Positions 23,116-34,764 of a stretch of DNA of 64,000 bases are shown piece by piece. This DNA comes from Chaunax sp. Z400. Its lineage: Eukaryota > Chordata > Actinopteri > Lophiiformes > Chaunacidae. The notes beneath the pieces were generated by a model. The model saw nothing but the letters and a program-made list of their open reading frames with translations, searched no databases and had not been told where the DNA came from. The stretch is taken from contig CM075204.1 in NCBI GenBank assembly GCA_037577475.1, positions 5,170,355 to 5,234,354 of the forward strand, given 5' to 3'. How positions within the stretch are numbered: the first letter of the stretch is position 1; each line of letters starts with the position of its first letter. Position numbers and translations under genes: made by a program.

Positions 23116-23538
23116 CTGGTCCCACAAAAGCCGGTGGTGGTGGACCAACAAAATGAGCTGCTCTGGCTTCCAATGTCTGCTGGACCTGAGAGAGACGAAC
23201 ATGAAGTGTGACAAAGAGAGATGGGGGGAAAAAAGGGTGTGAAAGAGAGAGGACAAGATGAATGATGAGCAGAATAGAAAGAAAAGATATTGCCTCCATC
23301 AGCAGAACTACTTTATTGTATTGGTCATTAAGAAAACAGTACACCTACTAAAAGCCGTGTGTCTGTACCTCAATAACCAAATACTAATAGAATGGTACAA
23401 ACCTGTCTGTAGGTGTTGGTGCCTATAATTGGCCGCACTATTGGAACCGCTGGAAGAGGAAGAGCTACAGGTACTGCCTCCAAAACAGGTGGGCTTTGTG
23501 ATACTGGTAATGGACCACCAAGAGCTTCCTGCTCAAAA
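23116..23538 (-). pseudogene. rbm42: RBM42 exons A and B (N-terminal part)
   Basis: Exon A, 23538-23403, has acceptor ttctgtag and donor gtttgt and reads FEQEALGGPLPVSQSPPVLE then VPIVRPIIGTNTYRQ. Exon B, 23185-23116, has acceptor gagag..ctcag and donor gtgagc and reads VQQTLEARAAHFVGPPPPAF. FEQE(V/A)LG and the run NTY(R/Q)Q-VQQTLEARAA are the signature of RBM42's N-terminus. Phases: A starts after two bases of a codon and ends in phase 0; B is 70 bases and ends in phase 1, matching exon D. No disabling change is seen. The first exon, expected to encode the acidic start of the protein, was not found upstream. The gene cannot be completed because of exon order and absence of the RRM exons. Confidence 0.75.
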
Positions 23539-23539
23539 C

Positions 23540-26020
23540 TACAGAACAAAAGGTACAGAGTGAGACAGACTGAGCTGTTACCTAATCTGGAGGGTTTTAA
23601 AGGATATAACTAACAAGCATGAAATCCCTGCCACAGGTGCATTTATTTGAAGAAAGACGGTTAGAAATAAGTTAATCAAGTTGTTCCTGTTCATTACAAT
23701 TCTTGTTAATTGCATATCTGAGAAACAGTCCAATTTAAAAAAATGTTTTTGAAAAAAATGCTTGAAATACATGGAAAACCAAATCTGTCTCCTATATTAT
23801 CCTTGCTTCAGATACGACACTCTTTCAAAGTATACAAAATGTCGAGTGAACCCAGCCTAAAAAGTATTTGAAAACGTACGCTCTGACAGCATACGCAAAC
23901 ACGTACACTAAGTAGTTATCAGGGGACCTCCCCACAGAGCTCCTGGTCCACAGCTTTCAGTCGCTCCCTGTGCTTGTTTCTGATGCAAGTTCTGATCAAA
24001 AAGTCATAAATACGTCATCGAGCAGAATTGCAATGGCACTACTTGAAACTATTGGGTACTCCTTCTCCAGTGATATCCAAAACTTAAGGCTGTCATAGGC
24101 TAGCCCTTAGTTATGCTGCTATAGGCGTAGACTGCTGCAGGACTTCGCATGATGCACTGAGCTTCTCTCTCGTCTCCCTCTCTACACATCCATGTCTCAT
24201 TAATGCTTATGTAGCACCCGTCCCATGTAGCTAGTAGGTGAATGAAGTTTACCGGAATATTATAGTACTATGGGCGGGGCCCTGGGTTTCTTTTATTTAA
24301 TGGCTGACCGTAATAACCTGTGTGAACACTTTAAAGAGTGCAAGGATTCATTTTGTAGACTTGAATCTTAATTCTGACAAAGGGTCAGTGCCTCCACTTA
24401 GCTGAATATGTGAAATAAAAGGGTTAACTCCAGCTAAGAATATTGTTTTATGTACTATTTTAGTGTCTATTTTAACCACTTTCTATTTGAACAGATTTTA
24501 ACAATATCAAATATATGAAATGCCAGTAGGAAAAAGTACAAAATACTTTAAATGCAAATTATGAATTTAGTGAAATAAATAATAAATCAAAATGTTATAA
24601 AATAATATCAAAACAGTAATCACTTGTACCCAATGAAATGTTTCAATGCAATGTACTTTGCGACACAATTTCTCTCTCACTCGCACTCTGCTTAACCAAA
24701 TAATGTTCTTTGAAATAAACATTGCAGGCCTGTGTCGATGCTTGTGAGCGTTGTGGTCTGAAAACTTTGTGACCGTTTCACTTGCAAAGCAAGGAGAAAA
24801 AAATAAAAGTAGCACGTGCAAAAGTTACTTACAACCTCCCTTGAGCAGTCAGTTGAATAGTAGGGCGATGAGCTGGTGAAAACAATGAAGAGTGGGACAG
24901 CCAAGAGAACTAGTGGTGGCTGATGGCATCAAACCAGCGGAGATGGCTGAAACCGGGATCTTCTATGCTCCAAAAAAGTCAAATCTCCTGGTCCTTCCTT
25001 CCTTGAGCATACACAATTTCATTTTAGTCAATTTTCTTGTCTAAAAGTCCTTTAAAAAACTCATTTCGAGTTCATTTTAGTTTCACAGTAGCTTACACTT
25101 TGGCTTTAGTTAGATTTAAAGACATGCAGCTCAGTCCAGAAAACATAGTCTATGCTAAAGTACTTCAGGTACGTGGATGTGGGACAGAAGGCTGGCCTCT
25201 GGCTAACAATCTCAGCTATTGGTGGCCCGCTGGTTCTTATCCTCCAGAATGAGCATGTTTCCCAATCCATCCATCTGCTGTCAGTATCTGCATGAGGCCA
25301 TGCTCATATGGCACACATGCAAGTAAACACGGCTGAAATCATCTGTGTGTGTGTTTGTGTGAAGTAACACATGGGTGTGTGCGTCTGAGTCCAGCGGAGT
25401 GAAGAGTCATACCTCTGGTTTTCAGCGTTGCAGGATTTTTATTTCCTCCACATTGCTTTGTGTGCTGCCTAAACAGAGGGCCTGTAGGGACACAGAGACA
25501 CTCAGTTATTCATTGTCCCATTAAATTAAACATTGAATACTAACTGCATGTGCCAGCAACCGTCAGTCACACTTTTTTGCGAAAATGGGTCTTGCGAGTT
25601 TTTCCTGAGAATGTTTTTGGATGATGCCAAGTGACTGTCAGGACTCTCAACTTCTATTGGTGCAACTAATACCCTAGTAACGCATGAAACTGTGTGATAA
25701 AAGGAAGAGGTAGACAAGCACAGATTGGTCGAGCTGGAAAAAATGAACCCAATCCACATAGAGAGACTAAATAAATAAATAAATGGGTAAATAATCTCAC
25801 CTGACTAACACAGAACCATGCCACTATGATGTGTCTAATATTCCAGCTGTTACGCACAGGTTGCTGCAAAGAGCACTGCCAGTTTTAATCAAAACTAGTA
25901 ACAACTAGTAACAACCAGTAACAAACAAGAGAGGGGCAGCAATGTAATGTGTTCTCATACGGTTCCATAATCCATGTTTTCATTGTGTTATGAGCTCCAC
26001 ATGAACACAGCTCCTTGTTC
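23540..26020. other. No recognised gene
   Basis: Region upstream (minus sense) of RBM42 exon A. A splice-bounded segment on the minus strand at about 25471-25416 (acceptor ctctgtttag, donor gtatga) could be a 5' UTR exon, but it has no clear coding content. A frame ending REVV at a donor-like gtaagt (about 24904-24829) is unsupported. Confidence 0.3.
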
Positions 26021-26034
26021 TCCCTCTGGCTTCA

Positions 26035-26165
26035 GATCCAGAAACCAGGTTCTAACGTGTGAACGAGGAGACGATGACTTCTCAGAGAAAACAGGCAGAA
26101 GACCAAAGAAGAAGAAAAGTGAATGTTTCACAGATCATGCTATACGATTACGTAATAATGAATGA
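26035..26165 (+). CDS. Possible terminal exon of an unknown protein
   Basis: After an acceptor-like tctggcttcag the plus strand reads NQVLTCERGDDDFSEKTGRR, then a basic PKKKK cluster, and ends RLRNNE with a stop at 26163. An AATAAA-type hexamer follows near 26360. The protein is not recognised and no upstream exon was found, so this may be chance. Confidence 0.2.
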
Positions 26166-26534
26166 GATGCTGTTTTTAACTGAGTGCATCTGACAATCAC
26201 AGTTTACATATACAGTCTGTACTGTAATGTAAGAAATTGTTGTTTTTATACTGTATATAGTGAAATTGTAGAACTTTTAGCTGCAGTCTATTTTTCATGT
26301 TGTATAGTTAGTACAGTGTGTAGTTTGTACAGTGTTTTCAGAGTGGCTGACGTATTGAAATAAATATTTTATCACGATAAAAATTCAGGGCATTGGTGTG
26401 ACTTTTTAATGTAGTGCTTAAACAAAATATTCATAAAAATAAATATCCATAAGTTTGGATGCTGCCCTCATACTGTTAAAAGGACATCAGTCTATGTTTC
26501 CACGTCTTTCTCTTACTTCTACATCTACTACTTA

Positions 26535-26697
26535 CTAAAGTCTCTTAGTTGTTAGCTTCCCATCCTGTACTCTCTTCTTCCATTTTGTTTTTACTTTGTC
26601 ATTTTCCTCCTTTAACTCTGGCTCACTTTTTTGGTATTCCCTGTTTCTTCTCCGTCGCTCCTCCACTGATAGCTGCTGCCGAGACAGAGCCTTCCTA
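26535..26697 (-). CDS. Possible terminal exon, basic coiled-coil-like protein
   Basis: A minus-strand frame after acceptor tgtaatttag reads KALSRQQLSVEERRRRNREY and continues with Lys/Glu-rich sequence (VKTKWKKRVQDGKL) to a TAG near 26535. The high charge and heptad-like spacing suggest a coiled coil or a DNA-binding basic tail. The acceptor and open frame are seen; function is unknown. It may be part of a transposon-derived gene. Confidence 0.3.
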
Positions 26698-26817
26698 AAT
26701 TACATGAGAGGAAAGTTATTATGAAATTGTGTACTATAAATTTAATTAGTTTAATTTTGGTGACATTTTATAAAATGATTCTGAAATGGTGCAGCTAAAG
26801 TCATCTGTGGTTTTCTT

Positions 26818-27445
26818 TTCTTTTTAACATCTATATGGATGATCTGTCAATGCAGCTACAGGGTGTATGGTTGGAAATATGTATGCAGATGATTTGGTGA
26901 TGTCCATGTAGTTCTGGTCTTCAACAGGTATTGAGGACATGCTCTCAATATGGTACAGATTTTGACGTCACATTCAACTCAGATAAGAGTAATATTATGA
27001 CAGTCAGTATGATTCAGTAGAGTGTTTTTGATGTGAATGTATTTCACATTGCTGACGCCCAACCTTAAATCTCCATCAACAGAGAAAACTCTCGCCGTGG
27101 TTGGGTCTACAAATGAAGTAATGTGTCTGACAAGCACTTTAAAGCACTGCTCAATCAGAACCCCTCTAACAGAAAGTTGTGTGTTAAAATGGTAGGGTGT
27201 TTCTGGTCATTTGAAAAACATTTGTTTCTAGTGAATTTCTGTACGCATTTGACTTTTTTTTTTAAAACTATCAATTTTTTCAGTAAGGAAGACAGAAAAT
27301 GAGTCTTTCCTGATTTCTTCCTGTCTGGCATTGTCCTTAAAGTGTGTAATGAGGCTAAATATGTGGGACATATTTGAACTAATGATCTATCAGATGATAA
27401 GGACATTTACAGACATGGCTCGTAAATTTGTTTATGCACATTTTA
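26818..27445 (+). mobile_element. LINE reverse transcriptase scrap (YADD block), decayed
   Basis: The plus strand shows IYMDDLSMQLQG, then MYADDLVMS in another frame (catalytic YADD), then after a gap VLKVCNEAKYVGHI and NDLSDDKDIYRHG at about 27310-27412. These follow the order of a well-known fish LINE RT. Several stops and shifts are present, so it is an old remnant. The clade is not resolved. Confidence 0.6.
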
Positions 27446-27684
27446 GAGTTGTGCAATAATCATGCTGTCTAATCAGCATCTTGATATGCCACACCTGTCA
27501 GGTGGATGGATTATCTCAGCAAAGGAGAAGTGCTCACTAACACAGATTTAAACAAGTTTGTGAACAAAATTTGAGAGAAATAGGCCTTTTGTGTACATAG
27601 AAAAAGCTTTAGATCTTTGCTTTCAACACATGAAAAATTGGAGCTAAAACAAAAGTGTTGCATTTATATTTTTGTTCAGTATAG
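27446..27684 (+). mobile_element. Tc1-like transposon 3' end
   Basis: GCAATAATCATGCTGT, GATATGCCACACCTGTCAGG, TGGATGGATTATC and the terminus TTTATATTTTTGTTCAGTAT match the 3' untranslated part and terminal repeat of a fish Tc1 family. The terminal TA at 27681-27684 fits the TA target. The transposase and 5' end are missing. Confidence 0.6.
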
Positions 27685-28263
27685 TTCACTAGACTTCAGA
27701 TCATAGCTGCAGTTTGAACTTGAAAGTTGGACTTTAAGAGAAAAAATCAGGAAGAAATATAATGTGCATTATGTAAACTAATGTAGTCAAAGAGTGACCG
27801 ACTGAGAATTACTATATAAACCAGTTGCTGCAAATGAAACAGCATATAGGCGACACATTATTTGATCATATCAGAAAGTCTTCCTTCAAGGCAGTAGTGG
27901 TGAGCTGAAGACACCTGTAACCAGCTTTTATCTCATGGATGACAAAAGTGACACTAAACGCCTCTTTTTGCTAACAATCTCCATTAAAAAACTGTTTTTC
28001 AGTTTGAAAATAGTATCATGGCCACCAGAGCACAGGATTAGACCAGAACCAATTTATTGTGACAATAATCACAGTCACATAGTGAATGTATTGATTATTA
28101 TAGAGCAAGGCATCACAAAATTATCAATTATGTTTTATTAAATATAGACGTTTAAATCCCTACATGCTGTTTTGGCTCTGGCCACTAGAGGGAGCCAGTG
28201 AGCCCCTGAACCAAGAGGAGACTTTTGGTCATGAAACCTAACATGATGTATTTTTCATTTTCA

Positions 28264-28632
28264 GACACTCCTGAGTGTAAAGCCCAAAATGAAGGAGGAC
28301 ACCTCATCTGTTGTCCAGAGGGCAGTCAATGGAGCTTCTACCCTGGAACCTACACTCCACCAAAGGGTAAAGCCCAAAATGAAGGAGGACACCTCATCTG
28401 TTGTCCAGAGGGCAGTCACTGGAGCTTCTACCCTGGAACCTACACTCCACCAAAGGTTAAAGCCTAATAAGAAGGAGGACACCTCATCTGTTGTCCAGAG
28501 GGCAGTCAACGGAGCTTCTACCCTGGAACCTACACTCCACCAAAGGTTAAAGCCTAATAAGAAGGAGGACACCCCATCTGTTGTCCAGAGGGCAGTCACT
28601 GGAGCTTCTACCCTGGAACCTACACTCCACTA
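28264..28632 (+). repeat. 93-bp coding minisatellite (31-residue repeat)
   Basis: Five successive units of about 93 bases start near 28280, 28373, 28466, 28559 and 28652. Each begins with an AAGCCYAAWAWGAAGGAGG-like string and each encodes a KEDTSSVVQRAV..ASTLEPTLHQR-type repeat. Units differ by a few bases; VNGAS and VTGAS forms alternate. Because 93 is divisible by 3 the frame is kept. A perfect acceptor (tttttcattttcag) ends at 28263 directly before the array, so it looks like the start of an exon. Confidence 0.85.
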
Positions 28633-29032
28633 AAGGGTAAAGCCTAATATGAAGGGGGACACCCCATCTGTTGTCCAGAGGGCAGTCACCGGATCGTCTA
28701 CCCGGGAGCCTACGGTCCACAAGAGAACACAGCGGAAGTTTGAAGATTGGAGTTTCCACCCCAGCAAAGCTGTCATAATAATGGGGGATTCCAATCTCGC
28801 TCGGGTCCCTGAGTTTTCGTCTGAGCACGTACAGATGGACAGCTATCCAGGGGCCCGATTTGACCATCTCACAGAGATGCTGAGAAAGGTTCCAGCAACC
28901 AAGTCTGTGAAGACAGTTGTGTTGTCGGCGACAAGGAGACATAGGATGAGAAATTCAAACTATGCTGAATATATTGTGTGTTTTTATGCAGGCCGAGACC
29001 TTGTGACAACTCCAACCCAGGAAATGGTTTAG
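28264..29032 (+). pseudogene. Repeat ORF joined to SGNH-like domain, one nonsense between units 4 and 5
   Basis: The exon-like frame opens at 28264 and runs through four 31-residue repeats to TAA at 28631-28633, where the other units have CAA. The same frame then continues through unit 5 and into KAVIIMGDSNLARVPEF, VQMDSYPGARFDHLTEML and KTVVLSA. GDSNLARVP with DSYPGA is a GDS-type nucleophile block of an SGNH/GDSL-like fold seen in multicopy fish proteins, often linked to retroelements. After VVLSA the expected continuation is lost, apparently by frameshift, and the frame ends at 29032. It is probably a decayed member of a mobile-element-linked family; a host gene is not excluded. Confidence 0.5.
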
Positions 29033-29039
29033 TTTGATA

Positions 29040-30330
29040 ACATTTGTAGGAGTCCAGTAAATCCCATGGATAAAGTTTAATGTGGACATGTCTCACTCAT
29101 ATCAGTTGTCATATTTCTTAACCATCATTAAACATCTTCCAATGACAAACAGGCATTTTTATTGTTAAACATCCCATAATGATTCCAAGAAGCAGACTTT
29201 AATGATTTATGGACATTTCTTTGTCCATGGATGTTTTTTCCCCCTGAATTGTCATCCTTTCCTATCAGTGTATATCTCTAAACATGCATTATGGTATGAA
29301 AACCAGAATGGGGTACATCTTTTGCACATGACATGCTTTCTGGTCCTGCAGTCCCCTCTCTGTGGTCCTTGCTGGGATGTTGTAGGTTGTTCCTGTTCAG
29401 GGACATTGGGGAGAGGGGGTTGTCTCCTCCCCCTTCTCTTGGGAGGGTCTCTTGATGTTGTGGGCTTGGTGGAGGTCTTGGAAGAGACGTCTGTGCGTCG
29501 TCCCTAACAGTCGACCTGTTTTTAACTTTTAGTGGAGCAACATTATTTACAGCAGATGACAAGCCGCTGTTGGAATTTATACTGTATCAACACTTGTGAT
29601 GAAGACACATATGAATAAACTTGACTTGGCATGTACCATATGATATAACATGAGCTGTGTTTCGAAACATAACACTGCAAACCACTAAGGATCTGATAAA
29701 TGTCATTCTTAAAGGGAGTTAAGGCACAGTCATTTAGTAAATGTGTAAATCCATAGGGCATGACAGTAATTCAAAGTCTACATTCACAGTCAGTCATTAT
29801 AACTTCTTTTTTCAAAGGGGCTGCTTAATGTAATGTAATACCTTTGTGAAGTGTTTGTATGGTATTTCTTTTGTTTGTAGAATAAACTGATCATTGATTA
29901 AATACTAGTCAAAGAAAGAGATTATATTTATACACTTGCTCCATACAGGCAGAGAATAATGACAATAAATGTTGGCATTGAAAATAAATTGAAAAACTGA
30001 AAGACTTCAAACCTGTTGTGTGTGTGGGTGGGGGGGGGGTTGCCTCCAGCTACAAAGGGGCCCACTCTGCCTGACTGAATATTTTGTTGATTAGTTAAAT
30101 ATTTTGAACTAGACAGCACTCAGAGCACAAACAAGGTGATGTCATCGCACGTAAAACAGCAACAGTTCCATGATCGTTTGAAGCTCATAATATGACTCTG
30201 CACCATGAAAACCTGACCCTATAATTTGGAATCACATCGTTATTGTTATTAGTTTGATAGTTATTCAAGAAAAATGATATCTCACTAATGTCGGTTTTCT
30301 GGATCTAGCTCCAAAATGTAATATTTTCTT
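29040..30330. other. No recognised gene
   Basis: Contains AT-rich sequence, a G run at 30030-30040 and a GACAATAAATGTTGGCATTG retroposon-tail-like string near 29959. The open frames of 60-100 codons have no recognised motif. Confidence 0.4.
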
Positions 30331-30690
30331 GCATGGCCCCATTCTTCCACCCAGTTTCATGGTAATCTATCAAGTGGAATAAACGTTCCAAAAACCCCTA
30401 CCCCCTCCACCCCTTTATACAGATATTTATTTATATAGATATAATAGTCATTTATGTGTGATAAACATAATAAAGCCCTATCTCCCAACGCTAAAGAAAG
30501 TGAAAAAGATCCCGACTCCAGATCCACTCCAAAATGGGTTCTTCCTGTTATTCCGGTCACATGCCCAACCCTCCCATCACGTTTCACAAAAATCCATCAA
30601 GGAGCTTTTGTGTCATCCTGCTAACAGGGAAACATACATAAACAAACACGTGAAAACATAAAAACCTTGGTGCAGGTAATAAAGAATCAC
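30331..30690 (+). repeat. Dispersed fish repeat, two partial units
   Basis: Phrases such as AGTTTCATGGTAATC, CATCAAGGAGCTTTTG, TGCTAACAGGGAAACA, AAACAAACACGTGAAAACAT and CCTTGGTGCAGGTAAT mark a common fish repeat tail. No coding content. Confidence 0.4.
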
Positions 30691-30973
30691 ATTATGTCCA
30701 TGTCCTCTGTAAAGATGACCCTGAACCCCCACCACTGCCAAGGGGTTCTCCTCTTGTGCAACAAACAGCACCATCTGCAGCCCCATCTGTGCCTTGTTTG
30801 GATTGTATTTTATTTATTATTATTATTATAATATTGTAATATATTATTTTGGCTGCTTGCCTGCTTTTTCTGTTTATCTTGCTTTTCCAAACAACAAATG
30901 TGGCCAGATCAGAGCATTTCTAAAATCAGTTTAAAATCAAGAACTGATGTAACATCATTACTGATGTCTGTCA

Positions 30974-31141
30974 CTGACCATCTATATAATCTGTAAATGG
31001 ACTAGGATAAATCTGTAATTAGCTTTGTTTTAAATGACCAACTATATAATCTGTAAATGGACTAGGATAAATCTGTAGTTATGTTTTAAATGACCAACTA
31101 TATAATCTGTAAATGGACTAGGATAAATCTGTAGTTAGTTA
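30974..31141 (+). repeat. Three tandem units of about 55 bases
   Basis: Three units contain ACTATATAATCTGTAAATGG followed by ACTAGGATAAATCTGTA at about 30982, 31042 and 31096. They border the 28-bp satellite directly but have unrelated sequence. Confidence 0.85.
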
Positions 31142-31144
31142 TGT

Positions 31145-32868
31145 CTTGAGTGCATGATGTATGATTATGTATGACGAGTGTATGATATATGATTATGTAT
31201 GATGAGTGCATGATATATGATTATGTATGACGAGTGTATGATATATGATTATGTATGACGAGTGTATTATATATGATTATGTATGATGAGTGCATGATAT
31301 ATGATTATGTATGACGAGTGCATGATATATGATTATGTGTGACGAGTGTATGATATATGATTATGTATGATGAGTGCATGATGTATGATTATGTATGACG
31401 AGTGTATTATATATGATTATGTATGATGAGTGCATGATGTATGATTATGTATGACGAGTGTATGATATATGATTATGTATGATGAGTGTATGATATATGA
31501 TTATGTATGATGAGTGTATGATATATGATTATGTATGATGAGTGTATGATATATGATTATGTATGACGAGTGTATTATATATGATTATGTATGATGAGTG
31601 TATGATATATGATTATGTATGATGAGTGTATGATATATGATTATGTATGATGAGTGTATGATATATGATTATGTATGATGAGTGTATGATATATGATTAT
31701 GTATGACGAGTGTATTATATATGATTATGTATGACGAGTGTATTATATATGATTATGTATGATGAGTGTATGATATATGATTATGTATGACGAGTGCATG
31801 ATATATGATTATGTATGATGAGTGCATGATATATAATTATGTATGATGAGTGTATGATATATGATTATGTATGATGAGTGTATGATATATGATTATGTGT
31901 GACGAGTGTATGATATATGATTATGTATGATGAGTGCATGATATATGATTATGTATGATGAGTGCATGATATATGATTATGTATGATGAGTGTATGATAT
32001 ATGATTATGTATGATGAGTGCATGATATATGATTATGTATGATGAGTGCATGATATATGATTATGTATGACGAGTGTATGATATATGATTATGTATGACG
32101 AGTGTATTATATATGATTATGTATGATGAGTGCATGATATATGATTATGTATGACGAGTGCATGATATATGATTATGTGTGACGAGTGTATGATATATGA
32201 TTATGTATGATGAGTGTATGATATATGATTATGTATGATGAGTGTATGATATATGATTATGTATGACGAGTGCATGATATATGATTATGTATGATGAGTG
32301 TATGATATATGATTATGTATGATGAGTGTATGATATATGATTATGTATGACGAGTGTATGATATATGATTATGTATGACGAGTGCATGATATATGATTAT
32401 GTATGACGAGTGCATGATATATGATTATGTATGATGAGTGCATGATATATAATTATGTATGATGAGTGTATGATATATGATTATGTATGATGAGTGTATG
32501 ATATATGATTATGTGTGACGAGTGCATGATATATGATTATGTATGACGAGTGTATGATATATGATTATGTATGATGAGTGTATGATATATGATTATGTAT
32601 GATGAGTGTATGATATATGATTATGTATGATGAGTGCATGATATATGATTATGTATGATGAGTGTATTATATATGATTATGTATGATGAGTGTATGATAT
32701 ATGATTATGTATGATGAGTGTATGATATATGATTATGTATGATGAGTGTATGATATATGATTATGTATGACGAGTGTATTATATATGATTATGTATGATG
32801 AGTGCATGATATATGATTATGTATGATGAGTGTATTATATATGATTATGTATGATGAGTGTATGATTA
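31145..32868 (+). repeat. 28-bp satellite, about 61 units
   Basis: Unit core GAGTGTATGATATATGAT then TATGTATGA(T/C). The period is 28 bases over about 1.72 kb. Variant sites are TGAG/CGAG, GCATG/GTATG/GTATT, ATGTATGA/ATGTGTGA and one ATATAATT form. Rare variants recur at fixed distances: ATATAATT at 31831 and 32447 (616 = 22 x 28) and GATTATGTGT at 31331, 31891, 32171 and 32507. This shows that blocks of units were duplicated together. It is not coding, since 28 is not a multiple of 3. Confidence 0.95.
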
Positions 32869-32937
32869 AGTAAGTGTTTCACTTACTTTATATGAACGTT
32901 TTTTTAAAACTTAGTCTCTCTCTTGTCTCTCCTCAGA

Positions 32938-33085
32938 CCTCAGCAGGAAGATGTCTCCATGAGAGGAGAGGAGGAGCAGCAGTGCTACAGATGCAGACAG
33001 GCCTCCTGATGATCAGCTGTCATCTGCTAGGCAGCTATTTTAATATTTAAGTCCTGTGTGCAATAAAACTTAGGCTCTCCAAGAT
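32938..33085 (+). CDS. Possible 3'-terminal exon with poly(A) signal
   Basis: After an acceptor-like cttgtctctcctcag the plus strand can read PQQEDVSMRGEEEQQCYRCR and QAS before TGA, and an AATAAAA hexamer follows at about 33062. No upstream exon is known because the satellite precedes it. The gene is not recognised; it could be the 3' end of a transposable element. Confidence 0.2.
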
Positions 33086-33089
33086 TTCA

Positions 33090-33935
33090 CCTCTTTGTTG
33101 TCTTTCTTACAATAACTCCCTGCTTTTATAGCTCCAGAACCTGGGGACAGCAACTGATAGATAGCTTCTCTGTCTTAGAGCATTTCAATTTTCACTTTCA
33201 AAAATATTACTTTAAATCCTGAATCTTCCACTCATAAATGTAAATAGTCACAGGTTTCAGGCATTTTACACAAGCTCAAAACTGAGGTGAGACACTAAAA
33301 ACACTTCAACATTGTTTTGTCTCATGAAATCAATAAAATACACTTTTATATATTTTGATGCTTTAATTTTGAATGTCTTCACCGGAACTGTTGAGGTACG
33401 GGTGAATGGCCACCTCCTGTGGTCATTATCCATAATTGCACTTGTTTAATTTTAATGTCTGTCTCCAAAAACAGAGATGATACAGATTGACTTGGACAAC
33501 ATTTATTAAAAGAATAAAGAAAGAAAGAGTGTCTTCTCCTTTTGTCTGAATGTCCTGTGCAGTGAAATCATTGTTTCGTGCACATTTCTGCTCAAAGTAC
33601 CGTCAGATAATATGAGATTAAAGGAATCCTGGTGCCTTGAGTCACATCAGAAGTGTTATAATTCAGAGCCCCAAACATCCTTCACAGGTAGGTTTTTGAA
33701 TGTGATATTTCACATATCCTCTTAAATATCTAGGAATGCCATGAAATTTGATACCAGCATTTATGTTGCCATCAGGATTAAGCTTTACACATTTAGAAAA
33801 GTTCTTATTTGGTGAAATATTTAATATTCTAGTCATATTTAAATACTTGATGGATGTATGAATAGAGCTATGATTGCATATGATGTCATTGAGTTTGGAT
33901 AGCGCACCTAGTTAGGATGCTGCTGCAGTCCCTGC
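33090..33935. other. No recognised gene
   Basis: AT-rich spacer between the satellite-side exon-like segment and the second CR1/L2-like fragment. No motif recognised. Confidence 0.4.
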
Positions 33936-33937
33936 AT

Positions 33938-34696
33938 ACCTGTTTCAGGTATGCTGGGACTGAGCCAGTCACTAAGCTGCTATTAATAAATGCTAAAGTG
34001 CATGGACCAATAACACCAAAGACCTCAATAAAAGGTCTGGTGGGGATGATGTCAGAGTTGCATTTAGTTGGTTTCAAACCATCAACAATTGCAGTTAGTG
34101 CTGAAAGGGAGACAGGTTCAAGCTGTGATAAGGTAGATGACAGAGAGAGCAATGTGATAGGATCACATGAAAAAGACGGAATATATGATCTGAGTTGAGT
34201 CATTTTGTTTTGGAAAAAATTCAAGAAATTGTCACACATTTCAGAAGAGATACCTAAATAAATGGGGGTAGGGGGATTAATGACAGAGTCGATAATACTG
34301 AATAAAATTTTTGATCTATGGCTGTGAGTTGAAATTAGATCTGAAAAATATGTGTTACGTGAAGCCTTAACTGCATTTTGATAATTAGTGAGGTTAGTTT
34401 TCATGACTTCATATGACACATGTAGTCTATCTTTCTTCCACTTCCGCTCTGCTCTCCTACATTCTTGTCTGAGGGCCCGAGTCGTCACATTTAGCCGTGG
34501 CTGAGGTTTGGGTTTGGGGCGGGAAGACCTCAAGGGGGCAACAGCGTTAAGGATGGTAGAGCAGGTATGATTGAATGAAGACAGGATATCAGCAGTACAA
34601 AGGTGAGATGGATGAATATCACTGAGGTAGATCAGAGAAGAATCCATAAAAGCAGAAGTAAATTGTTCAGCTGTTTTAGAGGTGATTAATCACCAC
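33938..34696 (-). mobile_element. CR1/L2-like LINE fragment, second copy
   Basis: Matches the LINE at 4955-5627 in the same orientation: a 253-codon open frame reading MDSSLIYLSDIHPSHLCTAD and later TPIYLGISSEMCDNFLNFFQ, the linker between endonuclease and RT. Both ends are cut, at GTTTCAGGTATGCTGG (33941) and GGTGATTAATC (34692). Unlike the first copy it keeps about 80 bases around 34010-34100 and has no frameshift in this stretch, so it shows what copy 1 has lost. Its 5' cut is about 70 bases from the hAT transposase remains. Confidence 0.85.
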
Positions 34697-34764
34697 ATAG
34701 TTAGTCTAATGAAATTAATTTAAGTTTAGTTTTCACTGGTCAAACGTTTTAGTGCAACAAACTT

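Noticed and set aside
31145..32868. Regular short repeats that could suggest a CRISPR array
   Set aside because: Units are contiguous at 28 bases with no unique spacers, in a vertebrate genome; it is a tandem satellite.
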